Shown: positions 10,301-18,856 of the stretch, piece after piece
Numbering within the stretch: the first letter of the stretch is position 1
How the letters are laid out: each line of letters starts with the position of its first letter
Assembly: GCA_964543905.1 (NCBI GenBank)
Contig: CAZIZO010000002.1
Location: 186,001 to 250,000, forward strand
From: GCA-016699835 sp964543905
GTDB lineage: Bacteria; Planctomycetota; Phycisphaerae; Phycisphaerales; UBA1924
Length of the DNA stretch: 64,000 nt
Direction: 5' to 3'
The notes under the pieces: generated by a model
What the model was told of the DNA's origin: nothing
What the model saw: the letters and a program-made list of their open reading frames with translations, nothing else
Databases searched by the model: none
Translations under genes and position numbers: made by a program

Positions 10301-11827
10301 TCACGCGAGCCGGGACCGCGTCGTCGCACCACCGCGGCTCGTGGGGGAAGAGCGTTTCGGCTCGCGAAGCGCGGCGTCCTGGGCGAGTTGGCGCTGGCGC
10401 TCGAGGAAGTAGGCCCGGGCCTCACCCGCGAGATAGAAGGATCCGGTGATGCAGATGACGTCCTCGCGCGCGACGGCGGTCTTGGCGATGGCGAGGGCTT
10501 CGCGGAGGTTGGGGGCGGCCTGGGCCATCTTGCCGCACACCTCGCTAAACTTGCGGAGCAACTCCCGCGGCTCGATGCCGCGTCTGGTGCCGCTCGCCTT
10601 GGTGAAGATGACCTTGTCCGCGCCGGCGCCGATGCGGGCGAGCATGCCGGCGATGTTTTTGTCGGACGCGCAGCCGAAGATGACGACCATGGAGTCGTAG
10701 CGGACGTGCGACCCGATGGCGCGCATGAGGGCCTGGATCGATTCGGGGTTGTGCGCGCCATCGAGCACGATCTTGGGCGCGGCGCCCAGGACTTCCAAGC
10801 GTCCCGCGGTCGGGGTCATGGCGAGGCCGGCGGCGGCATCCTTCTCCCGGATGGCGAAGCCGCGCTCGCGCAACTTCGCGAGGATGGCGAGCGCGAGCCC
10901 GGCGTTGAGGGCCTGGTGCTCGCCCTTGAGGGGCACGGGAAAGTGCTCGAAGTTGGTCGCGCCCGTCGCCACGCAGATGCGCGTGTGATGCCCCAACTCG
11001 GGCGAGGCCTCGAAGCGAGAACTGAAATCGATGTCCTTGCCCAGCACGAGCAGGGGCGACGACGCGGCGTCCGCCTTCTCGCGGAAGACACGCAAGATCC
11101 CCTCGCTCTGCTGCGGGATCGTGACGCACGGCACGTTGGGCTTGATGATCCCCGCCTTTTCCGTGGCGATCTTCTCCAGCGTGTCGCCCAGGATGTCGGT
11201 GTGCTCGAGTTGGATCGCGGTGATCGCGCTCACCTCGGGGGTGATGACGTTCGTGCAATCCAGGCGCCCGCCCAGGCCGACCTCGACGACGACGATGTCC
11301 ACCGCCTGTTCGGCGAAGTGGAGGAAGGCGAGGGCCGTCATCAACTCGAAGAACGTCGGCTCGCCGTGCTCGCGCCGGATCGCGGGGACGATCTCCCGCA
11401 GGCGATCGACGAGATCGACGAACGTCGCGTGGTCGATCATCTGCTGGTTGATGCGGATGCGCTCGCGGATGTCCACGAGGTGCGGGCTGGTGTAGAGCCC
11501 GGTCGTGAACCCGCACGCCTGCAAGGACGCGGCGGTCATCTCACAGACGCTGCCCTTGCCCTTGCTGCCCGCGACGTGGACGCTTCGGAAACTCTTGTGG
11601 GGATCGCCCAGCGCGCTCATGATCGCGTGCGTGCGCTCCAACTTGAACACGTCCGTGTCCACCGTGCGCCCGCGCGAGCGCTCGATGTTGACCCGATCCA
11701 GCAGGAACTCGAGCGCATCCTCATAGGCCTGCTGTTCGCGCCGATCCGCGGGCGTGAGGCCCAGACCCTTCACGCTCGCGGCGTCTTTCACGGGGTGCGT
11801 GGAGGCGTGCGGACGCTTGGCATGCAT
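10301..11827 (-). CDS. folC: bifunctional folylpolyglutamate/dihydrofolate synthase
   Basis: Mur-ligase-family enzyme that adds L-glutamate to dihydropteroate or tetrahydrofolates using ATP. The 508-residue protein shows the P-loop HVAGSKGKGSVCEM near residue 86, TSPHLVDIRERIRIN, the metal/ATP region VEVGLGGRLDCTNVI, and the C-terminal VLDGAHNPESIQAL typical of FolC. About 60 residues at the N-terminus precede the core. The last 35 residues are Arg/Ser/Thr-rich and unlike the family. It lies 48 nt downstream of pdxJ in a leftward run of cofactor and housekeeping genes. Confidence 0.95.
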   Translation of the reverse strand: MHAKRPHASTHPVKDAASVKGLGLTPADRREQQAYEDALEFLLDRVNIERSRGRTVDTDVFKLERTHAIMSALGDPHKSFRSVHVAGSKGKGSVCEMTAASLQACGFTTGLYTSPHLVDIRERIRINQQMIDHATFVDLVDRLREIVPAIRREHGEPTFFELMTALAFLHFAEQAVDIVVVEVGLGGRLDCTNVITPEVSAITAIQLEHTDILGDTLEKIATEKAGIIKPNVPCVTIPQQSEGILRVFREKADAASSPLLVLGKDIDFSSRFEASPELGHHTRICVATGATNFEHFPVPLKGEHQALNAGLALAILAKLRERGFAIREKDAAAGLAMTPTAGRLEVLGAAPKIVLDGAHNPESIQALMRAIGSHVRYDSMVVIFGCASDKNIAGMLARIGAGADKVIFTKASGTRRGIEPRELLRKFSEVCGKMAQAAPNLREALAIAKTAVAREDVICITGSFYLAGEARAYFLERQRQLAQDAALREPKRSSPTSRGGATTRSRLA

Positions 11828-11875
11828 GGGGGAGAGTGTAGCAATGCCCCAGGACCCCGATCCCTCGTCCAGCGC

Positions 11876-12625
11876 TTATCGCATCGCCTCGCGCATCTGG
11901 CGGACCGCCTCGCGCAACCCCACGAAGACCGCCCGGCTCACGATCGCGTGCCCGATGTGCAACTCCGCGACGCCCGGCAGCGCGGCGATCGGGCCCACAT
12001 TCGCGTAGTTCAGCGCGTGCCCCGCGTTGAAGCGCATCCCATAACCCATGATCTCCGAGCCCGCGTTGGCCACCGCGTCGAGTTCGCGCTGCAACGGGCG
12101 GTCTCGAAAATCGCCGCCCGCGGCGGCGAACGCTCGCGCGTAGGGCCCCGTGTGGATCTCGCAGATGTCAAACCCGCAGGCGTGCGCCGCGTCCACCTGG
12201 GCGCTGTCCGGATCGATGAACGCCGAGACATGGCATCCCGCCGCTCGCAACTTCGCCACCACCTTTTTCAGGCGCGCGACCTTTGCCTTCACGTTCAGCC
12301 CGCCCTCGGTCGTGACCTCGTCGCGCCCCTCGGGCACGAGCATCGCGGAGTGCGGCCGGAGACGAGTCGCGATCTTGACCATCTCCTCGGTCGCGGCCAT
12401 TTCCAGGTTGAACTTCACGCGCACCAGCGGCCGCAGCAACTCCACGTCTCGATCCGCGATGTGGCGTCGATCCTCTCGCAGGTGCACCGTGATCCCGTCG
12501 GCGCCCCCCAACTCGGCCTCGTGCGCCGCTCGGACGGGATCGGGCTCGGCAAACTGCGGGTCGTTGCGATATCGGGCCTGGCGGATCGTCGCGACGTGGT
12601 CGATGTTCACCGAGAGTTGGGGCAT
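11876..12625 (-). CDS. pdxJ: pyridoxine 5'-phosphate synthase
   Basis: Condenses 1-deoxyxylulose 5-phosphate with 3-amino-2-oxopropyl phosphate in the DXP-dependent vitamin B6 pathway; TIM-barrel fold. 249 residues from the ATG at 12625 (MPQLSVNIDHVATIRQAR), the usual length. Family motifs are GADGITVHLREDRRHI, the VKFNLEMAATEEM segment, PHSAMLVPEGRDEVTTEGG, the catalytic region EIHTGPYARAF and the C-terminal ELHIGHAIVSRAVFVGL. It begins about 30 nt after the marR stop and leads into folC, so a common transcript is likely. Confidence 0.97.
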   Translation of the reverse strand: MPQLSVNIDHVATIRQARYRNDPQFAEPDPVRAAHEAELGGADGITVHLREDRRHIADRDVELLRPLVRVKFNLEMAATEEMVKIATRLRPHSAMLVPEGRDEVTTEGGLNVKAKVARLKKVVAKLRAAGCHVSAFIDPDSAQVDAAHACGFDICEIHTGPYARAFAAAGGDFRDRPLQRELDAVANAGSEIMGYGMRFNAGHALNYANVGPIAALPGVAELHIGHAIVSRAVFVGLREAVRQMREAMR

Positions 12626-12656
12626 GGCGGATCGTACCATGCCGATCCGTGTCCAC

Positions 12657-13124
12657 TCAGGTCTTGTCCGGATGTCGCGCGAGGACCAGCAGTCGATTCA
12701 GTTCGCCCAGGCGCTTCTCTCCCATGTGCGCCAGTTGCTTGCGATGCATCTCCAGGAGCGGTCGATCGATCTTCGCCAGGAGGTCGAGCCCCTTTCTGGT
12801 AATCTTGACGTAGACCACTCGGCGATCCGCCTGGCATCGGCACCGTTCCGCCAGTCCGGAACGCTCGAGGCGATCGACGAGCCGGGTGACGTCGGGCACT
12901 TGGGCGACCAGGTCCGCCTTGATGTCGTTGCAGGTGCTTCCGCCCGGCCCGCTGCCGCGCAGGATCCGGAGCGCGTTGTAGGCGGCACAGGACAGCCCGT
13001 ATTTCTTGAACAGGCGCTCGAACTCGCCCGAGAGGCGGGTGGCCGTGCGAACGATGTTGAGATACGCCTCCTGCTCGGGGGTCGCGAAGGGGTTCTTCTT
13101 GCGGATCTCGGATTGGAGGTTCAT
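12657..13124 (-). CDS. MarR-family transcriptional regulator
   Basis: A 155-residue winged-helix repressor-type protein. The DNA-recognition region CNDIKADLVAQVPDVTRLVDRL (helix-turn-helix) is followed by the wing RRVVYVKITRKG and a C-terminal dimerisation helix. I start at the ATG at 13124 (MNLQSEIRKKNPF); an ATG at 13133 is equally possible. It lies about 60 nt downstream of the cytosine deaminase gene and 31 nt upstream of pdxJ. The ligand and targets are unknown. A short CRCQ motif next to the wing might be redox-sensitive, but that is speculation. Confidence 0.88.
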   Translation of the reverse strand: MNLQSEIRKKNPFATPEQEAYLNIVRTATRLSGEFERLFKKYGLSCAAYNALRILRGSGPGGSTCNDIKADLVAQVPDVTRLVDRLERSGLAERCRCQADRRVVYVKITRKGLDLLAKIDRPLLEMHRKQLAHMGEKRLGELNRLLVLARHPDKT

Positions 13125-13192
13125 CCTGGACATGCGGAGAGCCAAGACGATAGACGCTCGCCGCGACATCCGCCACGATTTTGAGTCAAAAA

Positions 13193-13657
13193 TCAGGCCT
13201 TGGGCGGGATCCCGATGTCCTCGTTCCACAACTCCGGGCGAGCCTGGATGAACTCCCGCATGAGCGCGATGCAGCGCGGATCGTTCATGAGGACGACCTC
13301 GATGCCCTCGGCCCGCATCCAATCTTCGCGTCCCTGGAACGTGGTGTGCTCGCCGATGATCACGCGAGGGATCTTGTGCAGGACCGCCGTCCCGCTGCAC
13401 ATGGCGCACGGGCTGAGCGTGGAGGCGAGTGTGAGCGTGTGCCAATCCCGGCGACGACCGGCGTTGCGGATGCAGACCGTCTCGGCGTGGGCCGTCGGAT
13501 CGCCGGACTGCACGCGGAGGTTGTGCCCGAGGGCGAGGATCGTCCCGTTCGAGTCCATCAGGGCGCTCCCGATGGGAATGCCGCCCTCGCTCTTGGACTT
13601 GAGCGCCTGGGCATACGCGGCCTCGAGGGCGAGGAGGTCGAGGGTGTGGCGGTCCAT
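13193..13657 (-). CDS. cytosine deaminase of the yeast Fcy1 type
   Basis: A 154-residue zinc deaminase of the CDA fold: HAE supplies the zinc His and catalytic Glu (about residues 57-59), SPCAMCSG the two zinc cysteines. It resembles the small yeast cytosine deaminase more than the bacterial tRNA adenosine deaminase TadA: the 'EGGIPIG' segment, 'GHNLRVQSGDPT', 'IPRVIIGEHTTFQG' and the C-terminal 'RPELWNEDIG' each have a close counterpart in Fcy1 as I remember it. Bacterial CodA is an unrelated amidohydrolase. The expected reaction is cytosine to uracil in pyrimidine salvage. It sits between ssb and marR in one leftward run. A guanine-deaminase-like specificity cannot be excluded. Confidence 0.85.
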   Translation of the reverse strand: MDRHTLDLLALEAAYAQALKSKSEGGIPIGSALMDSNGTILALGHNLRVQSGDPTAHAETVCIRNAGRRRDWHTLTLASTLSPCAMCSGTAVLHKIPRVIIGEHTTFQGREDWMRAEGIEVVLMNDPRCIALMREFIQARPELWNEDIGIPPKA

Positions 13658-13743
13658 GCGTCTGCATCTCCCGGAAGGAGGGGGCGGGGCGTTGGGAGGA
13701 TCGGTTCCAGCGCCGCCGTGGCAGCGGAGCCCCGCGGGCGGCC

Positions 13744-14223
13744 TCAGAACGGAATGTCATCGCTGTCGGGCATGTCCATGCCCGCGGGGGCGGAGGAGCG
13801 GGTTGGGGCGCTGCTGCCGGTGGGAGTGGAGCGTGTCGCGGGGCGGGAGTATCCCCCGCCCTCGGAGTTACCGCCACCCCCACCACCGCCGCCGGGCTTG
13901 CTGTCGATGAACTGGAACTCCTCGACGACGATCCGGAGTTTACTGAACTTCTGACCTTCCTTTTCCCACTGGTCGAGTTTGAGGCGTCCCTCGATGAAGA
14001 CGGGCCGACCTTTGGCGAGGTACTTGGCCATCGTTTCGGCCGTTTTGCCCCAGGCTTCACAATCGACGTAGGTCACTTCTTCACGATCCTGCCCGTTCGG
14101 ATCTCGCCACCGACGGTTGATGGCGAGGGCGAGGTTCGCCACCTGCTGACCGCTTGGAATCGTCTTGAGTTCCACATCGCGAGTCAGATTCCCCATCAGG
14201 AAGACGCGGTTGAGGTTGGGCAT
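13744..14223 (-). CDS. ssb: single-stranded DNA-binding protein
   Basis: A 159-residue SSB. The N-terminal OB fold begins PNLNRVFLMGNLTRDVEL and includes FIEGRLKLDQWEKEGQ. A Gly/Ser/Thr-rich flexible linker (from about residue 110, with an eight-Gly run) leads to the acidic tail ending DSDDIPF, which recruits repair and replication partners. The start is the ATG at 14223; the frame continues upstream but without homology. It heads the leftward run and is divergent from ogt. Confidence 0.97.
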   Translation of the reverse strand: MPNLNRVFLMGNLTRDVELKTIPSGQQVANLALAINRRWRDPNGQDREEVTYVDCEAWGKTAETMAKYLAKGRPVFIEGRLKLDQWEKEGQKFSKLRIVVEEFQFIDSKPGGGGGGGGNSEGGGYSRPATRSTPTGSSAPTRSSAPAGMDMPDSDDIPF

Positions 14224-14382
14224 AGTCGTGTCCTTGCTTCGGTTTGGTTCGCCATCGACGGCCACCGACCGGCGATGCCGCTCCATAGTAACATCCCTAC
14301 TTACCCGGCACGACCTCCCGGGCGCTCGCCTTTCCTCGGGGCCTTTTGCCCTCTGCCCTTGGGGTCATTCCTATCCTGCGTC

Positions 14383-14925
14383 ATGCCCGCGCTTTCCCTC
14401 CGCGAGTTCGCCTCGCCCGTTGGCCCCCTGACCTTGGGGGCGACGGACGAAGGGGTGTGCCTGTGCGAGTACAGCGGCCGGCGCGCCGCGGAGGGGGTCG
14501 CCGATCTCGAGCGTCTTACCGGGTGTGGAGCGATCGAGGCGGACCATCCGCACCTGGCACGGCTGGTGGGTGAACTGGCGGGTTATTTCGCGGGGGAACT
14601 CCGGGCGTTTACCGTTCCGCTGTACCTCCCCGGGACGGAGTTCCAGCGACGGGTGTGGGACCACCTGCTGCGGATCGGATACGGCACGACGTGCTCGTAT
14701 CTCGACGTTGCCGTCAGTTTGGGCAATCCCAGCGCCGTGCGAGCCGTGGGGCTAGCGAATGGGCAGAATCGTGTGGCGATTCTCGTGCCGTGTCATCGCG
14801 TGATTGACAAGTCCGGTCGGCTTCGCGGGTACGGGGGCGGTTTGGAGCGTAAAAAGTTTCTCCTGGAACTGGAGGGCGCGATACCGCGCGAGGGCGTGCT
14901 GTATTCGACCGTGATTGGCGCCTGA
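14383..14925 (+). CDS. ogt: methylated-DNA--protein-cysteine methyltransferase
   Basis: Suicide enzyme removing O6-methylguanine from DNA. 180 residues from the ATG at 14383 (MPALSLREFASPVGPLTLG). The active-site Cys is in VPCHRVI, preceded by the helix-turn-helix segment GTTCSYLDVAVSLGNPSAVRAVG with its Arg finger, and followed by GRLRGYGGGLERKKFLLELE. It lacks the Ada regulatory half. The ECF sigma gene starts 10 nt downstream, so the two may be co-transcribed. Confidence 0.95.
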   Translation: MPALSLREFASPVGPLTLGATDEGVCLCEYSGRRAAEGVADLERLTGCGAIEADHPHLARLVGELAGYFAGELRAFTVPLYLPGTEFQRRVWDHLLRIGYGTTCSYLDVAVSLGNPSAVRAVGLANGQNRVAILVPCHRVIDKSGRLRGYGGGLERKKFLLELEGAIPREGVLYSTVIGA

Positions 14926-14935
14926 AGTCCACGCT

Positions 14936-15529
14936 ATGCCGAGTACCATGGAACCAGTGGATGAACCCCTCCGCCAATCGGGCTGGACGGCGCCGGATGG
15001 CGTGGCGAAGACGGTGTACGCGCACCTGCGAGCGATCGCGCAGAACCAGATGCGAGGTGAGCGCGTCGGGCACACCCTGACGGCGACCGCACTGGTGCAC
15101 GAGGCGTTCATGCGAGTGGGCGATGACCCCCGTGTCAAAGACCTGGGGCGGGCGTCATACCTCCGCGTGGCGGCGGAGGCGATGCGTCGCATCCTGATCG
15201 AGCACGCCCGGGCGCGCGGCAGGGTGAAGCGGGGCGGGGGGGTGCAGCGGATCCCTCTGGAGGCGATCGGGGACGTGGCCGACCTGGGCACCATCGACCG
15301 CGATGGGGGTGAGAGTATCTTTGCGTTCGATGAGGCGTTTGAGCGCCTGGAAGCCCACGAGCCGGTGGTGGCGGACGTTGTTCGGCTCCGCTTCTACGCG
15401 GGTCTTTCGGTGCCGGAAACGGCGTTGGCGCTGTCGATCTCGGAGCGAACGGTCAATAACTACTGGGCCTATGCGCGGGCATGGCTCGCGCGGGAGATGC
15501 AATCTGGGGAGGAATCGGACCTCGCCTGA
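14936..15529 (+). CDS. ECF sigma factor, planctomycete kinase-associated type
   Basis: A 197-residue sigma-70 family protein. Region 2 reads AHLRAIAQNQMRGERVGHTLTATALVHEAF and ILIEHARARGRVKRG, the pattern of the ECF group that in planctomycetes stands next to Ser/Thr kinases (TIGR02999-like). Region 4 has ETALALSISERTVNNYWAYARAWL. Three in-frame ATGs are possible (14915, 14936, 14948); I chose 14936 because it avoids overlap with ogt. The kinase gene starts 51 nt after its stop. Confidence 0.88.
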   Translation: MPSTMEPVDEPLRQSGWTAPDGVAKTVYAHLRAIAQNQMRGERVGHTLTATALVHEAFMRVGDDPRVKDLGRASYLRVAAEAMRRILIEHARARGRVKRGGGVQRIPLEAIGDVADLGTIDRDGGESIFAFDEAFERLEAHEPVVADVVRLRFYAGLSVPETALALSISERTVNNYWAYARAWLAREMQSGEESDLA

Positions 15530-15580
15530 CCGCCGCGTGTGCGAGCGGCGCGCTCGATCGATCTCGTGGAGTGCCGCGTC

Positions 15581-18010
15581 ATGCCGTCACCGAACCTCCA
15601 TCGTCTGATCGAACTGGTCGGGGAGGCGATGCGCCTGCCGCGCCCGGTGCGGACCAAGTTTGTGATGGACGAGTGCGTGTCGGAAGCGGACCGGGGCGAG
15701 GCGCTCAGCCTCCTCCGAGCGCTGGAGAAGGCGGAGGGGTTCATGGAGACGCCCACGGCGATGGACGGCGGGCCGAGCCTCTTGGGCACGACCGAACTCC
15801 CCGGGTCGATGATCGGTCGGTACAAACTGCTCGAGCAGATTGGGGAGGGGGGGTTCGGCGTGGTCTTCATGGCCGAGCAACAGGAGCCGGTGCGTCGCCT
15901 CGTCGCGCTCAAGATCATCAAGTTGGGGATGGACACGAAGTCCGTGATCGCGCGGTTCGAGGCGGAGCGGCAGGCCCTGGCGCTGATGGACCACCCGAAC
16001 ATCGCGAAGGTGCTGGACGCGGGCGCCACGCAGACGGGTCGTCCGTACTTCGTGATGGAGTTGGTGAAAGGCCGCTCGATCACGAAGTACAGCGACGAGC
16101 AGGAACTCACGATCCCACAGCGGCTGGAGTTGTTCGCGCAGGTCTGCCGCGCCGTGCAGCACGCGCACGCGAAGGGGGTGATCCACCGGGACATCAAGCC
16201 CAGCAACATCATCGTCGCGGAGCATGACGGGAAGGCGGTGGCGAAGGTCATCGACTTCGGGATCGCGAAGGCGACGAACCAGCGCCTGACCGAGAAGACG
16301 ATGTTCACCGAGTTTCGCCAACTCGTGGGCACGCCCGAGTACATGAGCCCGGAGCAGGCGGCGGGCGATCTGGACATCGACACGCGGACGGACGTGTACT
16401 CGCTGGGCGTGGTGCTGTACGAACTGCTGACCGGCGCGACGCCCTTTGATGGCGTGCGTCTGCGCTCGGCCGCCTTCGCCGAGATGCAGCGGATCATCCT
16501 CGAAGATCGTCCGCCCCCGCCGAGCACCAAGTTCTCACGCGAGAGCGAGCACCTGGGCCCGGTCGCGCGTCGGCGGGGGACCGAGCCGCGGAAACTGAGC
16601 GCCCTCCTGAAGGGCGAACTGGACTGGATCGTGATGCGGGCGATGGAGAAGGACCGCGCACGCCGCTACGACACCCCGGGCAATCTCGGCACGGACGTCG
16701 AGCGCTTCCTGAACGGGCAGGGCGTCGAGGCCGCCCCACCCAGCACGTCGTATCGCGTCCGCACGTTCGTACGGCGGAATCGAAAGACGGTGATCGCGGG
16801 CGGGTTGGTGGCGGCGTCGCTGGTGGCGGGCATGATCGCGACGAGCCTCGCGCTGGTGGAGGCGCGCCGGCAGCGGGACCGAGCCCTGGAGGCCGAGATC
16901 ATCGCGAACCAGCACCTTCTGGAGGCGGAGAAGGCCAGGACGGACGCGGAGCGGTCGCGGGACGAGGCGATCGCGGCGAAGGCCGACGCCGAGCGCTCGA
17001 ACCGCATCGCCTCCGCCGTCACCGAGTTCTTCACGCACGACGTGATGGACCTGCGTCCGCAGCCGCCCGGGACACCGGAGGTGACGGTGCGGGACGTGCT
17101 GGAGCGGGTCCCGCAGAAGATCAAGGACAACTTCAGCAAGGACCCGGCGGTTGAGGGCTCGATCCGCGAACGGGTCGGGCAGATCTACTTCAACATGGGC
17201 CAGCCTCGCCGGGCCGCGGTGTTCCTTGAAGAAGGGTACAGACTACTGGAGAAGGGCCTGGGACCGGAGCGACGGGCCACCCTATCCGCGGCGCAGCGTC
17301 TCGCGCAGTTGTGGTACGAGATGGAAGAGAACGAGAAGGCCGCCGAACTGTTTGGCAAGGTGCACGAGGCCCGGCTGAAGGTGCTCGGGCCCAACGATCA
17401 CTTCACGTGGAACTCGCTCCTCCATCGGGGACGCGCGCTCGTGCAGGCGGGCAAGGTCGCGGAAGGGCTCGCGGACGTGGACCGGAGCGTGGCGGAAGTT
17501 CGGCGTCTCACGGGGGAGTACCACCGCTACCACCTGATCGCGATCCGGAACCAGATCGAGTGCTACACCACCGCCGGGCGAGCGATGGAGTCGGAGATCC
17601 TGGTGCGCGAGGCGCTCGGGGCGATCGCGGCCCGCCCCGCCGAACTTGGGGTCGCGGAGCCTTCGTTCCATCTGCTGCTGGCCCAGTCGCTGCTGAAGCA
17701 AGGGCGACACGATGCGGCGCTCGCGGAACTCGAGCCCGCCCTGGCGCGGCGGGTGAAGGAGTATCCCCCCGAGCACAGCGAAGTGCTCGACATGCGATCC
17801 ACACGGGGCACCCTGCTGCTGGCGCTCCGACGGCCCGAGGAGGCGCGGGCGGAGTTTCTCGAGTGCTATGAGACCTACGCGTTGAACTACGGCCCGGACT
17901 CGCCCGCGGCCCGTCGGCATGCGCGGTACCTTGCCGACACGGCCGCTCAACTGAAGGACGAGGCGCAGGCCGCGGCGTGGCGGGCGAAAGGCGAGGCATC
18001 GGCGAAATGA
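15581..18010 (+). CDS. transmembrane Ser/Thr protein kinase with C-terminal TPR repeats
   Basis: An 809-residue Hanks-type kinase. Kinase domain about residues 70-340: Gly loop IGEGGFGVVF, Lys in LVALKIIK, catalytic HRDIKPSNI, VIDFGIAKA (DFG), then the activation segment ending VGTPEYMSPEQA. One membrane segment (about 395-418) follows a basic stretch RRNRK. Outside are an Ala/Glu/Arg-rich coiled coil and tetratricopeptide-like repeats to the C-terminus. The start is the ATG at 15581; an upstream in-frame ATG at 15539 is possible. It follows an ECF sigma gene of the class whose members commonly neighbour such kinases, so phosphorylation control of sigma activity is a reasonable inference. Confidence 0.93.
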   Translation: MPSPNLHRLIELVGEAMRLPRPVRTKFVMDECVSEADRGEALSLLRALEKAEGFMETPTAMDGGPSLLGTTELPGSMIGRYKLLEQIGEGGFGVVFMAEQQEPVRRLVALKIIKLGMDTKSVIARFEAERQALALMDHPNIAKVLDAGATQTGRPYFVMELVKGRSITKYSDEQELTIPQRLELFAQVCRAVQHAHAKGVIHRDIKPSNIIVAEHDGKAVAKVIDFGIAKATNQRLTEKTMFTEFRQLVGTPEYMSPEQAAGDLDIDTRTDVYSLGVVLYELLTGATPFDGVRLRSAAFAEMQRIILEDRPPPPSTKFSRESEHLGPVARRRGTEPRKLSALLKGELDWIVMRAMEKDRARRYDTPGNLGTDVERFLNGQGVEAAPPSTSYRVRTFVRRNRKTVIAGGLVAASLVAGMIATSLALVEARRQRDRALEAEIIANQHLLEAEKARTDAERSRDEAIAAKADAERSNRIASAVTEFFTHDVMDLRPQPPGTPEVTVRDVLERVPQKIKDNFSKDPAVEGSIRERVGQIYFNMGQPRRAAVFLEEGYRLLEKGLGPERRATLSAAQRLAQLWYEMEENEKAAELFGKVHEARLKVLGPNDHFTWNSLLHRGRALVQAGKVAEGLADVDRSVAEVRRLTGEYHRYHLIAIRNQIECYTTAGRAMESEILVREALGAIAARPAELGVAEPSFHLLLAQSLLKQGRHDAALAELEPALARRVKEYPPEHSEVLDMRSTRGTLLLALRRPEEARAEFLECYETYALNYGPDSPAARRHARYLADTAAQLKDEAQAAAWRAKGEASAK

Positions 18011-18066
18011 GAGGAACGTGCTCCGTGCCTCTCCCCTAGAATCCGGCGATTCGGACTGGAGAGCGC

Positions 18067-18789
18067 TTGACCCTCCCATCGCCTTCCATCGAGGCCCGGG
18101 AAGCCCCCGCGAACGCGGACGTCGCCGCGGCGCCTTCCACACGCGCCGGCGAGGGGGCCCCTCCCCCAGCGCTCGTCACGCCAGCCGCCGCCCTGCCAAC
18201 CCATAAACTCTCGATCATGGATCGGCTCGATCGTTTCGTGAGCCGGCTCTCGACGCGCAGCCACTTCTGGCACCGGGTCACGTCGCTCGTCTGGCTCCCG
18301 TACGCGTTTCGGAGCGGGATCAAGATGAAGCGTGTGGACGGCAACACGTTTTCCGCGGTTCTGCCTTATCGACGGTTCAACCTCAACTGGTATCGGGCGA
18401 TGGCCGGGGCCTCGCTCTTGGCCAACAGCGAGATCGCTGGGGGGATGTACCTTTTCGCGGCCTGCGGGGGCGACTGGACCGTGGTGTGCAAGAACCTGGA
18501 ATACAAGTTCCTGCGTCCGTGTTACGGCCCGGCGATCTACAAGATCACCCCGCGGGAGGAGATCGGCCCGCTGCTGGCCGGCGGGAAGGAGTTCAACATC
18601 ACCATCGACATGGATATTTTGCAGCAAGCCATCGTGCCCAAGCCCGTACGCGGGGCGGCGAAGAAGGTGCTGCCCGAGGCCGTCGGCAAGGAAGTCGCGG
18701 GGAAGGACAAGCGTGTGGGGAAATGCTCCGCCACCTTCCATGTGACGCCCAAGAAGCACCAGCAGAGCAAGGGGCGAGTGATCCGGTGA
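18067..18789 (+). CDS. hotdog-fold protein, DUF4442-like
   Basis: A 240-residue protein with a Pro/Ala-rich N-terminus and a core (about residues 65-225) resembling the DUF4442/thioesterase-type hotdog fold: GIKMKRVDGNTFSAVLPYRR, NWYRAMAGASLLANSEIAGG, VVCKNLEYKFLRP. I chose the TTG at 18067 because GGAG stands 5 nt ahead of it; an internal ATG at 18217 would give a 190-residue protein holding the whole core. A CoA-thioesterase role is known for related folds but no catalytic residue can be assigned. It lies 56 nt downstream of the kinase gene. Confidence 0.7.
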   Translation: MTLPSPSIEAREAPANADVAAAPSTRAGEGAPPPALVTPAAALPTHKLSIMDRLDRFVSRLSTRSHFWHRVTSLVWLPYAFRSGIKMKRVDGNTFSAVLPYRRFNLNWYRAMAGASLLANSEIAGGMYLFAACGGDWTVVCKNLEYKFLRPCYGPAIYKITPREEIGPLLAGGKEFNITIDMDILQQAIVPKPVRGAAKKVLPEAVGKEVAGKDKRVGKCSATFHVTPKKHQQSKGRVIR

Positions 18790-18856
18790 AGCGTCGTTGG
18801 CGTTGGGGCCCTCGGCCCGCCACCCGCCCCCCACTTCGCGGTTACGCTCTGTACGC

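Noticed and set aside
12657..14060. Long frame extending marR upstream over the deaminase and ssb genes
   Set aside because: The upstream part is Arg/Pro-rich and antisense-like; the MarR domain begins at 13124, and the deaminase and ssb are real genes in other frames.
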